A stretch of 64,000 bases of DNA, from assembly GCF_009870125.1 (NCBI RefSeq), contig NC_046683.1:50483869-50547868 (forward strand), written 5' to 3'. Below the pieces are notes generated by a model. It saw only the letters and a program-made list of their open reading frames with translations. It did no database searches and was not told the DNA's origin. The position numbers were made by a program, and so were the translations under genes. Of this stretch, positions 1 through 13,609 are shown piece by piece (the stretch's first letter is position 1; the number at the start of each line of letters is the position of its first letter). The DNA comes from Drosophila pseudoobscura (Eukaryota > Arthropoda > Insecta > Diptera > Drosophilidae).

Positions 1-3000
1 CTTATTTGTTTCAAACTGTTTATGAATGCCAGACACTCCACTCATGAGTACATTTTATGACTCGAACTCAACTTCTTGCCTACTACTGTGTCCCATCGGA
101 TTAAATCTCTGCCTCTCAAATTGCAGATGAAAATTCCGCGCACTCTTTAAAATTCCACAAACAATCTTCAGCTCTGGAGGGGGAGTGCGAGTGCCAAAGA
201 AATCCCAGAATTCTGGGCCAAAACGAGACGATGGGCCCCTGTCAACGCTTGTTGCCGCAGGGCATAAACAATCTTTTACTCCTACCACATTTTTTTTCTT
301 CGTACGTGTCTGACAGAAATAAGCCGCATGCTGTCGTGATAAATTCTGTGAGCCACCAGCTTAACCCCCAAGCCCAAAAGAAGGGGTCAAGGGACCCCAG
401 AGACAGAGAGAGAGCAAGAGAGACAGGCATTAGCGGTGGCCATTTGGCAGGTGACACAAACCCAAAGCCAAAAACAATTTGGTTTCTAGTGCGAAATGGA
501 GATGCTATCGCGGCATCATTATGACACTTTATATATACATTTTGGGGGTATCTGTATCTTTTGGGACAATTAACATCTTTTGGTTGGATATTATCTAAGA
601 ATTTGCTGGGGTCTCATACAAATTAACACTCTTTTCGGATAGTTTCTTTTTTTTGTTGGTTGTTAATGAAGCAAGTCCTTGACTTTTAATATCATGACTT
701 TCTCAAACGGAACTAAGGCTTGGAATAAACACCCTAATCAACAATCACCAAATCCCAAAGTAACAAATGATTCAAAATCATTTGCATACCTTCCGATAAT
801 ATCATTTAATACAAATTTATCTCTCACTTTCGACCAGAAATTCGCTTTTGTTTGGTTTCTTGTTTTTTTTTTTTTTTTTTGTTTTGTGCTGTGTCGCCGC
901 ATTTTTGGCCATTGACGCATCTCCTACTATGCAAAAAGCTCAACAAATTACGAATATCGATTGGATTTCAATGACAAAAACTGGGTAAAAACATGGGCAA
1001 GACGTTTTGCGTTGCGGCTAAAACAAATAGTAGGGCTACTCATCGAGAAACGCTTACGAAATTGCCGGTATTCGTCGCTTGTTTGCCTAGTAAAACGCCG
1101 GGCCCGGTGAGTGCCATTGCTATTACGCTATTCCTATTCGTACAAGCCATTCATTTATCCCCCTACTCGCTCGTACTCGTACTATAACCATTCATTTCCC
1201 TTCCACTAAGTTGCATTCAGGCAAATACTCCGTACTTGTGCAAATAAACCGAAAATAGTAACAAAATTTGACCCGGACTTGTTGTCTGTCTGCTCATAAA
1301 TTTGTAATACAAGCAAATGACATCGTTTCTGGAATGAAAATCGGAATCGGAATCATTCGTTTGTGAGCTATTGAGCTCTACAAATACTATGCCGCATTTT
1401 GCTGCATTCTGTTTTGCTCTCGAAGCCTTCAAAACTCTACGGCTGGTAGGTGTTGCCATGCATAGTATGCCTTTTTGTTTGTTTGCAATCAAATATTCGA
1501 GTCAGACGCATTTTTTTCCCTCTATTTATTTGGTTTTCTTGTTTGTTATTAATTTTAGCGATTGCCAAGTGTTGAGGACAGACGGAATGGAGTTCAATGA
1601 TTATTAAAAAAAAAAGAGGTAAGCAAAGATATAATTTTTTTAACTGTTTTGGAATATATGTGGGTGGAAAAATGACTAAAAATCCACAAAAAAAAAATAT
1701 TGAAACTATAATTCCTTTTTTTTTAAAATAAAAAATGATAAAATATTCTACAAATTTCCAAAAATTTTTAATTTAAAATATATATATAGTCATTCCTTTG
1801 AATATCCAAATATCCTTCATTTACACACCCAAAACTTTTGAAAGATTTAAAAAAATATATTTCATACACATAAAAAAAAAATTATAATTAAAAAAAAAAA
1901 AAAACTCACCATGCAACAAACTGCACGCGCCATTTTGCAACGAATTTTTTAAGGGTTTTTTTTTATTTGACACAACGCAACGCTCCAGTAAATATTTATT
2001 TATGTATTTTATAAATTTTACAAATGGAATAAACTTGAGTTATCCAATTTCCAATCTTGAAAAAAAAGGAAGAAATATTCATTACATTATTGAACACAGA
2101 TTTCACACTAGACAGTTTTTTTTTTTTTTGTAGTTTTTCCTTATTTCTTTTTTGTTTATCCTTGCAATTAGTTAAATTCTTTGTGTTTTTTTTCTTTTTT
2201 TTTTTGCATGTGAGATGATCACGGATCTTGTGAGATCTCTTGGGATCGTTTGAGTATTTATTTACTTTGGGGAGCCTAAACTAGAGCTCATACCGTGGTG
2301 ACCGATCTGGACGAACTGAAGATGAACGCATCGCGTCTTAGCCATATAAACCAAGAGGCAGACGCAAAACGAAGCAAAAAAAAAAAAACGAAACACAAAT
2401 AAAAAAAATAAAGACAGACTGAAATCGAATTTCAAGACGCGCTCAAAAAAGTGTACTTGAAAGCAGCAGCGCGACTCCAGAGGCAGAGCCAGAGCCAGAG
2501 ACAGAGCCAGAGCTGGCGTTTGTGGCTTAAAGTGCGTGAGTGTGTGAGTGAAACGGGTTTTAAACATATGATTTGTATACACTGTAAAGAGGGTGTTATG
2601 ATTGAGATGATGGGATCAATATCTGAGTCTCTAGAGGGATCTCTAGCATGGGTACATATCCCTCGGTAGAGTAGGTACTTATAATAGATAGATCAACGCT
2701 TGGCTTCTATGGGGACTCTTACTGCAGGTCTTCTCCAGACCTACTCCATGTCCTGCTTCCGATTCAGAGCTACTACAAAGCCTCTACTGCCTAATGCCGG
2801 GAGAAACAAGACTTTTTGACATACAATTATTGGTCTCTAAAGATATTTGCACTATTTATTACAAATTAAAGACCAAATTTGATACAAATGGACTCAAAGA
2901 ACCAGCACATCTCTCCCAATCTGCAATATACAAGCCAAAAGTAGAGTAATTCTTCGTTAAGATCCTACTTTTTTGATCTGATTTTCAAGGTTTTCTGTGC

Positions 3001-6000
3001 CACACACGATCCAAAGGGTTTGCCTAAATCATACACATGAGGAATCATAGGAAAGGGTATCTCATATTCAATGCCCAAAGCTTACAATCGTGGCTTTTGT
3101 TAATTTATTTGGCCAAGCGCCGAGGAGAGATGAGCTTGAACTAAGTCACAGCCGGAACACCGGATCGTATACTTGATAAATCTCGCACTTCTCCGAGCAA
3201 CACTCTCTCTCTCTCTCTGTCTCTGACTCTTTGGGATCCTCTCTCTCTCGGGGAGGATCTGCTTGCGTGTCTTAAGAATTTAAGTTCACTTTCAGGTTAT
3301 TCTTTTTTTTGTTGGGGTTCATTAATATTTAAAGATTGCTTCTTTTATTTTTTTGCCTTTATTCTGTTCTCTCAGTTTTCGATGTTTTATTGTTTTGTAT
3401 TTTGTTTGTCCCGAAGAACGTTTTCAGTTCTTTTTTTTTAATTGAAAATTCGAGTTTTTCGTGTTTTAGTTTGATTTAAGTTTATTCCTAATCGAAAAGT
3501 GATATTTCAGCTATGGATCGATGGATGGATAGATACAATATTTGTTGCTATTTTCTGATAGTTCTCTTACTATTTAGTTGGTTTATTGATTTAATTAAAG
3601 CTTTGGCTATCGCAAAAGAAGAAAAAAAAAACAGCATAAACGACTGGCTGCACGAGAAATCTATTGATTTCCGTATACTAATTTTGTTCGTTCCTTTGAT
3701 ATGCAAGAGGCGGCCATCATTATTAGAATTAATCATGGATCAATGGTGTTTCTATAAATGTATATTTTCTATATTTCTATATTTTGAAATGAACTCAGAG
3801 GCGTTCACAGCCACACACAGTAGCCACAGAGGAGATTAATGTTTAGAATGCCGTCTAGTCTAGGAAATTGCCCAACTTCTATATTTGTAATCCGTTTGGC
3901 CATAATTGAGACACCTTTTCCGACACGTTTCCGTTTGATGATCCGCTTAGATGCGGCTTACGAATGTTTTCTCGTCGAACTGCCTGACATTTAACGCACT
4001 TTTGTGCGGATTAATTTACGGTTTTAGCTGCGGGAAACGTTTCTCGGCTGCTCTTGAGGACAGCAATTGACACAGAAATTAATCGGCCTCTTCTTCGGAC
4101 CGTCTCTGGGGCGCATAAAACAGGATGAATTTAATGACAATGCTTAAGTCAAGGCGAAAGAGTCGAATCGAATATACTACAATATATTGTTAACGATTTA
4201 AATGAAGAAAGAAATCGCCCCTGGGGGCGGGGGACACAGCAGGCAGCGCAGCTGGGGATTGGTACGAGATCTGCATGCACGTGGGTTTTTTAAAAGAAAT
4301 AATGTGCCAAAGGCTATACAGATCAGGGACCCACGTTCGAGGCTGTTCAGGCAGAGATATAGGGAATATTTTTGCGAAGAAATATTACACAGTAGGGAAT
4401 TGATTGCATCATTAAAAGCCAGTCATTCAAGGATCTAAGGAGTCCTCCTGATCCCAGGCTTGGAAACCAAACCATCTAGAGGTGCCCAAATTTCAGCTGG
4501 CATTCCCCCACTATTATTCAGGGGAAAGCTGAATCCTTGGTAGAAATACCCTGGATATTCTTGAAATTCCATGCATTTTTAACCCTGAAAAAGCCTGGAA
4601 TGTTCAGAGCATTATTGAAATGATTTCAAGTATTTTTCGTGCATTATTTGCAAGCCTCGAACTGTGCCCCAAAGTGGCTCAAAAGTAAACCATTTAAAAA
4701 CTGATATTTTTTCTTTTTTAGCCGAGCTCTGTTTTAACTTTAGTTCATATGTAAATGCATTTTTGACAGCTGTTTCATTGAGTGCTAAATTATTAAGCAT
4801 AATTTCGAGATAATAAAAAAAGAAGCCAACGCCGGCAGCAAAAGTGAGTCAAGTGTTTTTGGCCCCGCCAAAAAAAAAGGGACAAAGAAATGCTATATAG
4901 TATATTTATATTTAAATTGTATTTAAAGCCAAAATTTAAGCTCGAACGGAATTTAAATATAGTATACGTTTTGCCTGATTTTGCGAATTTTCAGCGCCCA
5001 CACATATTTATGATCACATCACATCACACACGCATCGAATCCACACAATATACACGACCGGAGGCTGTTTCGGAAACGACCTTTGTGGAGAACAAAACCA
5101 CACAGAAAACCCAATAGATATTTAGCTATCATCAGTCGCAAAACAAGTTAAATTTTGAGTTAATCAAAATTCATAAAGTGGCAGAAATAACCGACCACAA
5201 ATCGAAATAGAAGATATGTTTTTAACAAGCCTCAAATCTCAGATCTCAGATCTCAAGTTCGATTTTGAACCCCCCAAAAGATGATTGAACAAAACAGAAT
5301 TCGAGTCAGCTAAAAGCCACGCAGATTGGCCAACATTTTTTGTGACCAAATTTAGAAAGCCTACCGCCACCATAAACCAGAGACGCCGAAAAGTGTGGCA
5401 GGCAGCAGCGGCCGGAGGCAGGGGCTGGGGCTGGGGCTGGGGCTGGGGCTGGGGCTGGGGCTGGGGCTGGGGCTGTGTAAATACCAAATGTCACTTGGCT
5501 TGTGACTCAAGAAGCAATCGGTCGGTGATGCCTGGCTGCGGGAATGCAAAAAGCGTTTAATCGGACTCCATAAATCGTTCAACCGCATCGAATGAGTCAT
5601 GTGGATGCGCGCAGGGCAAGTCCCTTGATCCCTGGTGTTGCATGTGGCATTCGTTGACCTTCAGTGCGGGAGAGACACGCAGTGCCAGTGTCCCTTTGCT
5701 GCTGCTGCAGCTGCTTCCGACTCCGGGTTGCACGCATCATCGGTGCTGATGCTGAAAGCTTATGTAACCCCAAGTTGAATGACTCTCTGCCCCGTTGCCC
5801 TTGTGGGATCGCAGAGATGAAATCAACTATGAAATCCTGCCTCACCACAGCTCTCTTTTATTTCTCATGGTGTTCTTTTTGTGGCATTTCCGGGCGTTGC
5901 TTTGGGTTTTTGCCTTGATTAAAAAAAACGCCCAAGTAATGTCCGTAATCCTTTAATGTCATGCTGCAGCTGCTGAAAGGAGAAGTTTTGTGCAATGAAT

Positions 6001-9000
6001 GGCCTCCAAGTGAAAGGGAAACGAATGCCCGAATGCCCCGAATGCGTCACACAGATGCGCAGATACGCAGATACATTTACATCCGCTGGAACATCGTTTT
6101 GGGCAGCCATAAATTAAACAAGCCGAGAGCTGCGATTTACGATTTAATTGTATCACATAATTCTTTGGGAACCTTTCGCCATGCTTCAACAATGTTAGAT
6201 ACGGTTACGGTTAGATACGCAGATACAATTATATCTTCTTGAAGTTCTGGTAGAACTTCTGCCTCCATTCGCACCAATTTCGAATGATGTCATTCGGAGT
6301 TTCATTAAAAATGCATTAGTTAGGTCTTGTATTAATCAAAAAGTACCACACCAAAGGCCTATGACGTGTTCTGTGGCTGAAACAGTGGAGGACTGAGGGT
6401 ATCTCAATATATGTATCTTGTTAAAGAATTTACTAATCTCCCCATCATTTATGGGTTTTTTTTTTTAAGATTTATTATACAATATTTAGGGATTCTAAAC
6501 AGGAGTGGAGTGGGTAGAAACGGGCAGCAGATACTTTATAACCAACGACCGAGGGGCGCTGCCGCACGTATTAAGCGTTTTCCAATATTTGTATTTTAAT
6601 ATTTCATTCGATTTGTACAAATTTTTAGACCCGCTGTTGGGCCCAACCCTTTAGGCCCTCAAAACCGCTCCTGTAACCCGCTCCACTGCCCACCACACAA
6701 ATTCGTGAGAATTTCACTTGAGCCAAAAAGAATTTGCTGCCAATTAAAACTCAAGATAATGCCAAAAGACAAATGACAGTAGAGCCTCGTCTGCCAGACC
6801 GCCTGTCCGCCTGTCCGCCTGCCTGTCTGTCTGTCTGTCTGTCTCTCTGTGTGTGTCGGGAGTGACAGCCCGCAATTGTCGGTGGCATAATCCCCTTGGC
6901 CATTGGCCATCTTATCAATGATATCAGACACCCAGAACTTGTTTCTCTTTCTGTTTCTGTTTCTGTGTTGGCCAAGGTAGAGGTTGTTGGTAGTAGCAGC
7001 TGCAAACAGACATAAACAAATCATTTGCATACAAATTGTTGCCCAGTCTTTGAGATGCTGGGTAGAGGGCGGGGGGGTTGGAGAGAGAACATACATAAAA
7101 ACTTCATGTATCTGAAATTATAGCTAAAATTTAGATGGATGAGGGCGGGGCCATACAGGTGCTGCAGGCAGGTGCTGGGGATGTGGAATGAAGGCTGAAC
7201 ATGCCTCGGACAAAACTGCAAACAAATTTCCTTCACCTTGTTGCAATCAATCAAAAGACTTTTGCTGCGACACCATACGAGAGTCTTCGAGCCACTTCCT
7301 CGGCCATTGGTAGATAGTACTTCCGTTTGGGACTCGAATTCGATTCGATTCGATTCGGGTTTTTTCTTTTTTTGGGTGCGAGATACACTTTGAGCAGATG
7401 CTCGAGCGGGGCTTATGTTGGACACAAATATTCGCTCAAGTATGTTAAATATTGTTTCAAAATCCAGTCGGAGCATTAATACTATAAATATTTATTAATT
7501 TATAAGCGGAGGCATTTGTTTGATTTATGAAACCAAATTAAGCTCAAACTGAAAGCCAAGGCGCAAGACCTTTTAGCTGATTTTGTGGGCAGCTAAAGAG
7601 AAGGCCCACATCTAATAGGTTTCGGCTTGAAAGTCTCTTCAAACGGTCGCCTTTTGACACTTTATTTCCCTTGGGGATTGTATTTTCCGATTGCTGGAAG
7701 GGACAAAGGAACAAAAGGGCTTTAGCTACCACAAACAACGACCACAAAATCGAAATGAAGACACAATTCAAAGGCGGGGGTCGGGGTCACCCGACAGTCA
7801 CCCAAACTCTCACTTGACTCTCTTCCTCTCCCTCTCCCCCTCCCTCTCTTGGTTAATTGAAACGAAATTGAACTTGGGGAGGAGATCTTTGACTCTCCAA
7901 GTGGTGATTAGTGCAAGGGAGATAGCAAGCGTTGGTTGTGGGATTAGGACAAAGATAAAAACTTTGGCTAGATGGTCGCCAATTCCTCTTCCCGCTCTGA
8001 AGATCTGCAGTTTTTTTTTTATTGCCCATTAAGGAGAAAAAATAATATTTCATTTTTTCTAAAGGATAAGCCAGGAAATGGGGGTTTTCAGTAATACCTC
8101 TTCCCGGTGTGCAGATTTTAGACCATTTTTCGTTTAAAAAATTTTACAAAAATAATTCAATAAAGTCACGCTTATAAAAATTAGCTAATCTCATAGAAAA
8201 TGATTAATTTAAGAGATCAAATTATTTTTCTTTAAAAAAAAACCAAATAGGAAAGGTTTTAAAACCTCTTAAAAGGTCACAAAAGTGAGGTGACACATCA
8301 ATATTTATACCATTCTTAAACTTATCGATTAAATTATTTTGTGCCGCACAGATATCGATTATTAATCGTTCTCTGCCATGTGTGTATTTTAAAATTCCCC
8401 AACTAATATTCCACCATACCCGCTGCAAAGAGGGTTCAATATCTTCCAAAACAAAAGAAGAGTGAAATAAACCTCTTAAACACCACACCTACTCTTTAAG
8501 ATACGATGATATCAACGATGATTTAGCGACAGACGATTATACAGATTATCTTTGGTCTACAGGAATTACCAACCGCTAGAGACACCTCGAATGGAATTCG
8601 AAACTGAAGCAAAATTAAAACCAGTGGCATTGAGGCTTCGCACAAATAAAAACAAACATTAATCTGAAAATCTGAAAATCTGAAAATAAAGTAAAGATCA
8701 GTTCAAAATTAAACAACATTTAAGCGGCCCCGGGGCACAGCTGCTCCTCGGGTGTCACACCAACAATTTTACGATCCATTTCGAAAATAAAAGCCAAGAA
8801 GAATTAGCATAGAAATAATTCAATTAGTCGCATTTTTGGACCGCCATTAGCACAAAAAACTTAGTTAATATCGGAACATAATCAACAACAACAAAAACAA
8901 AAACCTTTGCAAAAATCTAAAAAAAATAAACCCAAACCATCAAAAAATCAAGAACTATTAGAACTTTTACGATTGGCACACAGCACACAGCCGGACGTCT

Positions 9001-12000
9001 TTTTTTCGCTAAAACAAAGTTTATTTGGTGGCTAAAAAAAAAAAAATAATAATAATATAGGTGTTCTGAGCAGAGTGTGCGCATAAATTAGAATTAGAGT
9101 ATTCGAATTCGTTCCACACTGGTTGGATCGCTTCGATTGGTTCGATGGAGTGTTAATAGGACTTTTCTTTCATAATTCCAGACAAGTTTCTTATCTGAAA
9201 GTGCTGTGAAATGTATTTTACATACAAGTTATGGTTATGATCGCTGTCGCTGTCGCTGACGCTGACGCTGTGGCTGTAGCTCCTCCCAAAAAACCATATC
9301 TAATGAGGCGGATCAGCACTATTTTTATGTCCCCCAAAATGTTGCGTGTCCGGATTGGCCACTTGTTTGGGTTTGGGTTTGAGTTCGACATTTGGCCATT
9401 TAAAATGATAATATCTCGATAAAGATGGTCAGAATTATGGTCATGGTGGAGGGATACTGGTTATGTTATTGCTGTGTGATATAATATTCTATAAAAACTA
9501 AGACTAAATGACACACCACTCTCCCTTCCCTTCCCCTCCCCTCCCCTCCCCACCGTCTCCTCTGCTCCGCCTAGAATGTTGTTCTATTTTAAGCGCTATT
9601 CTGTGTGAAGTTCAAGGAACTTGCTGACGCACATACAATGCCTCCACAACGGTGAGACTTTGAGTGTTCCAAAAATCTACGGGTGGTCTGACATAACTGG
9701 ATGATGGATTTTTTGGTTAACAAATTGAAAGGAAACACTGTTTAGAATATCTTTAGAAATTCCTTTTCACTTTCAAAGAAAGCACAAGCCAACGAAACTC
9801 GTCTTTTGCCAAGAACTTTCTTTGCCAGGAATATGGGCAAAGAAATCTGTCCGCTTTCGGGCGTTTGAAATTGAAATTCATTCAACTTTTAGCCATAAAG
9901 AAATGTTTCAGCTTTTGCGGGTTGCATATATTAATGGATTAAAACTTGCCAAATCGAAATCCCAAGCAAAATCCTTGTTAAATCTCGTTTAAAGCACATT
10001 CTGAAAATACCCACAGCAAGAAAACAAGAATTCAAATAAATATAAACCATTAATTAGGAAACGTCAGCCGGCCAGATGCCACTCTCCCGATCTGATCTTT
10101 AGGATCTATCTGTGGCGGATCTGTGGCGGACCTTTTAGGCGGATGATTAAAGCGGACAAGTTAATTTAGTAGTCCAGCAGTAGTCGCTCCAAATGGTTTT
10201 GCTTCTCCTGAACCAATTTGTGTAAATTGTTATTCGAATGTCGTTCTATTTGGCAAACAAAACGAGACCCAAACAAAAAATGTCTATAAACTTTTTAATG
10301 ACCTTCGCGCGGCAGAGACTCAATCAATATTTATAGATTACCAGCAGAAGCCACCAACCACCAGCCACCAGCCGCCAGACAAGACAATAAGTGGATATTT
10401 AGAGGAAAGTTTGCTTTGCGTGTGGCACAAACAATAATCAATCTAATGGACCATTGCTTATTTATTATAAAAGAGTTTATTTTTAAGAGTTTTGCGTAAT
10501 CGCAGGCGCATACCCGCCATACTCTCGGTTTCGATTTGAGGTTTTTCTCATCATCAAAATACCATCGAAAGTCTTAACTCTTAATTTCAATTTCAATGTA
10601 GATGGTTGGTTACGCGTTCATTGACGTTCGATTTTGATTGAATATATTATGCAAAATGTTGGCAATTAATCTCTGTGGCCAGCCAGCCAGTCAGCAGTGC
10701 CAGTGCCAGTGCCTAAGAACAGGTCTATTGCCTTTTGTTAATGAAGCAGCCAGCCAGCCAGCCATCGGTTCTGTCGCGTTTTTGGAAATTAACTTTTTTA
10801 GATTCTGGTTCTTTGCATAGCATTCATGTTCTCAACTGTACCGTAGCGTCTCGTATCGTATGTGGATGGATAGCCGCATTTTATGCAAATGGAAAATCTT
10901 GAAACATCTTTGAAAACGAAATTAAGCAAAAATTTATTCTATCTTCTGTTTTTATATATATATTTTTTTTTTGTTTTTAATTTTAATTTATTTGCTTAAA
11001 TTTATTTCTCTTTATATATATATATATATTATTACCCATACATAGTTGTGTTATAATCTTCCGTATTTCGAACAGTTCGGAAGATTGTTCATGTTAATTC
11101 CCCATGAAATAACGAATCTTAAATCAAATTTAATTACAAGACTGCTCCAAAATGCGGTGTCAATCAAGCCTGGGGGCAAACGGCTCGACAATTTTCACAC
11201 ACAGTTTAAGTTTAGTTTAAGCCGCATAGTTCTTAATCCGTTCCGTGTAATAACTGATTTAAGCGGCCAGGCAATGCCTCTTAACGGCATGTGAGGTCAT
11301 ACCGAGAGTACCGTGGGAGGGTGGGGTAGGGGTTAGAGGGGGGGGATTGGCATAATAAAATCCGTAAATAAATTCGCGTTTAGCACATATCTTAGCTGGA
11401 CAGCCCCAAGGCTGCGATTGAGTCAGTCAGTCATGAGACAGGCATCCGGTTTGCTTTGAATTTGTTTTGTGCTAATCAGATCTGTAGCGAATCCCCATCC
11501 AACCATCAAACCATCCAACCATCCATCAATCCGAACTATCTTCAGGCCGATTTCACGCCTCAACAAGTCCTCACGAACTCTGACAAAGATCTCTCTCTCT
11601 CTCTCTCCATCTCTCTCGCTGGCGGTCGCTTCCTTTCCATAATGTCATTGCCAAGTCAGGTCACAAATATGTGGGTGTGTGGTCGATATTTCTCTCTTAA
11701 TTATTCCCTTATAAGTCGGCGGTATATTAATATATTTCAATTTGTTATGGTTCCCATTTAAAAGAGTTTTTAAGTGATCGAATAACCCGCTGCCCAGATG
11801 TGTTGACAAAATGATCTAATACTTTTGTTTTGCGGGGTTTTTCGAAAGGCCAAAAGAGCCTTCAAAAGATCAAATACTGTATTTCCATGGGAGTTAAATG
11901 AACAATTAATCAAGTGGAGTGGTTGTCACAGACAGACCATTGAGAGACCTTTAAAATATTATATTTTAAACGACTGTAATGAGCATAACTAAAGGGGATT

Positions 12001-12537
12001 TACATTGGTTTTGGCTGTGGATTGCGATTAGGATTCATTGGTAGCCAATGCTGGGAGTATCAATTGAATTCTTTTCAAATGAATACAGAACTCCCTATCG
12101 ATTCACTGTCTTTCCTGCACTTTTGTTCTCATTTTGATGCTTTTCAACTAAAATTTCCCAATTGAATGACGTGAAAACCAGACTTCAAAATCGTTTGGCT
12201 TGACAGACAGATCCTCTTCTCCGTCCCCGCCCGCCACACGTCATAATCAGATGCCCATATCAATTGTTACTCCAGACAAGCGATGCATATCCATATCCCA
12301 GGCATTGCCTCAGAAGCTGCACACGGGACAAAAGCTTTTGGTTTTCCCAAAACAAGCAGCGCCATGGGAACAGCCCGACAGCCGACAGCCGACAGCCAAA
12401 AGCCGCTTGGAAAAGCAATCATTGTTCGGATCCCTCGCTCTCTGGGCGTCCGCCTTGAACTCGCACGCATCGAAATGCATTCAGATATTGTTACATATTA
12501 TTATTTGTTGTTTTCTTTTTTTTTTCTTTTTTGTATA
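1..12537. other. intergenic or intronic DNA, no gene found
   Basis: About 12.5 kb with no coding exon I can support. The open frames are short, low in complexity and resemble no known protein. It is AT-rich with scattered simple repeats: CT runs near 3200 and 11600, CAGAGC-type repeats near 2470-2515, a GGGGCT hexamer array at 5421-5474, GTCT repeats near 6825, C/T-rich tracts near 7800 and 9530, and CCAT repeats near 11495. A slightly more GC-rich stretch near 2270-2540 contains CATATAAA and could be an untranslated exon of a distant gene, but nothing fixes its strand. No tRNA-like, transposon-like or hairpin RNA gene was recognised. Confidence 0.6.
5421..5474. repeat. GGGGCT hexanucleotide array, nine perfect units
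   Basis: Nine uninterrupted copies of GGGGCT lie in an otherwise unremarkable intergenic stretch. The G-rich strand has runs of four G every six bases, enough for stacked G-quadruplexes. The array stays open in several frames and would encode dipeptide runs (Gly-Trp on plus; Pro-Gln, Pro-Ala and Pro-Ser on minus). I regard these frames as by-products of the repeat and not as genes. Confidence 0.95.
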
Positions 12538-12538
12538 C

Positions 12539-12553
12539 AATAAAAACTTTATT
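12539..12553. terminator. back-to-back poly(A) signals; likely 3' end of sinuous
   Basis: AATAAA on the plus strand (12539-12544) is followed within four bases by TTTATT (12548-12553), which is AATAAA on the minus strand. The minus-strand signal is the first clear one downstream of the sinuous stop, giving a 3' untranslated region of about 1 kb. The plus-strand signal has no known gene feeding into it. Called from sequence only. Confidence 0.45.
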
Positions 12554-13348
12554 CGCTTTGTACATCAAAAATGTTACACATATTATTATTGTATATGGGG
12601 AGGTTGTATTTGTTTTTGTTTTTGTTTAATACATTGCTAAATTCATATGTAAAACAGTGCATTGGAGATTGGAGATTGGACAAATACTAATCTATAGATC
12701 TCTATTCAAAAAAAAATACATATTTCGAGTATAAAAGGGATTCTATTCTTACAAATTATTGGACGTTTTCGCTTAGGTTTCTTGTGGTTTTTGTCTGGGT
12801 AAATGGTTCCTTAATTAAGGCACTTTCTTAGCAGAAGTTTATGCAATCCAAATGGGGGGCGGGGGGGTGGTGGTTTGGTTTGGTTTTGGAATGTTTTGGT
12901 CGTCGCAGGTCTGTGTTGATCAGGTAGGTGGTCAAATCTAATAGTAATATGTATTTTAAGCACTATAAACTATACCAAAAAAGCTTCTCTAATTAAGGCA
13001 CGAGTGTAATATTTCGTTGCTAGTTTCAGCCAGAGCTCTGCGACTTTTCAAAAAGTGTACTATGTATGTGGCACGGGGGCGGCACGGGGTAAAGGGCGGG
13101 CGGGCTGTCTGTGTGTTAATTGAGCGAAAAAGTTCTTGATATGCAAATTGTCATATACTCTACATAGATAAATGAGTCACTTTTTGAGCGTCTTGCATAA
13201 ATACTGCAGAAGGAAGAAGATTTCGGATACATTCAGTCTTCGTTTAGAACTCTTTTTTGTCGTCGTCGGATTGGATGGATGATTCATAAGTACCAAAAAC
13301 TGAAAGTTTCTTCTGATGTGATGCTGGGTTATAGGGTATTCTCCGACT

Positions 13349-13393
13349 GTCTGTAGTCGTTGTCGTCGTCGTCGTCGTCGTGTCGTCGTCGTC
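13349..13393. repeat. TCG trinucleotide repeat in the sinuous 3' untranslated region
   Basis: A run of GTC/TCG triplets with one interruption. On the sinuous strand it reads as CGA/GAC triplets and lies past the last in-frame stop of the possible read-through extension, so it is untranslated. Confidence 0.85.
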
Positions 13394-13535
13394 TGGCAAT
13401 TGCATAAACATTTCCAAGTATAAAAAAAAACTATATATAATTATTATGGTGAGAATTCTTCGTAGAACTTTTGTGTTGTGTTGTGGGGACGGAATGTTGT
13501 TTCTCTTGATGCTGCTGCTGCTGCTGTGGCTTTTG

Positions 13536-13603
13536 CTAAAAAACAAAGAAGGTTAAACGTCTGTGTCCATGGCTTAGATACAGCCAAACCAAACGCCACT
13601 TAC
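13536..13603 (-). other. sinu: probable intron just after the sinuous stop codon
   Basis: On the minus strand a strong donor (CGG|GTAAGT) begins six bases after the TAG stop. A pyrimidine-rich acceptor (TTTGTTTTTTAG|CAA) follows 68 nt later, with a branch-like TTTAAC. The stop lies so close to the junction that nonsense-mediated decay would not be expected. Removing the intron leaves the reading frame after the TAG open for about 34 more codons, ending at 13382-13384. Confidence 0.65.
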
Positions 13604-13609
13604 CCGTAA

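Noticed and set aside
2270-2540. A GC-richer patch with CATATAAA as a possible first exon of an unseen gene
   Set aside because: No splice donor, start or neighbour could be tied to it.
6659-7476. Overlapping minus-strand frames of 145 and 151 residues
   Set aside because: They run through GTCT and G-rich simple repeats and have no family features.
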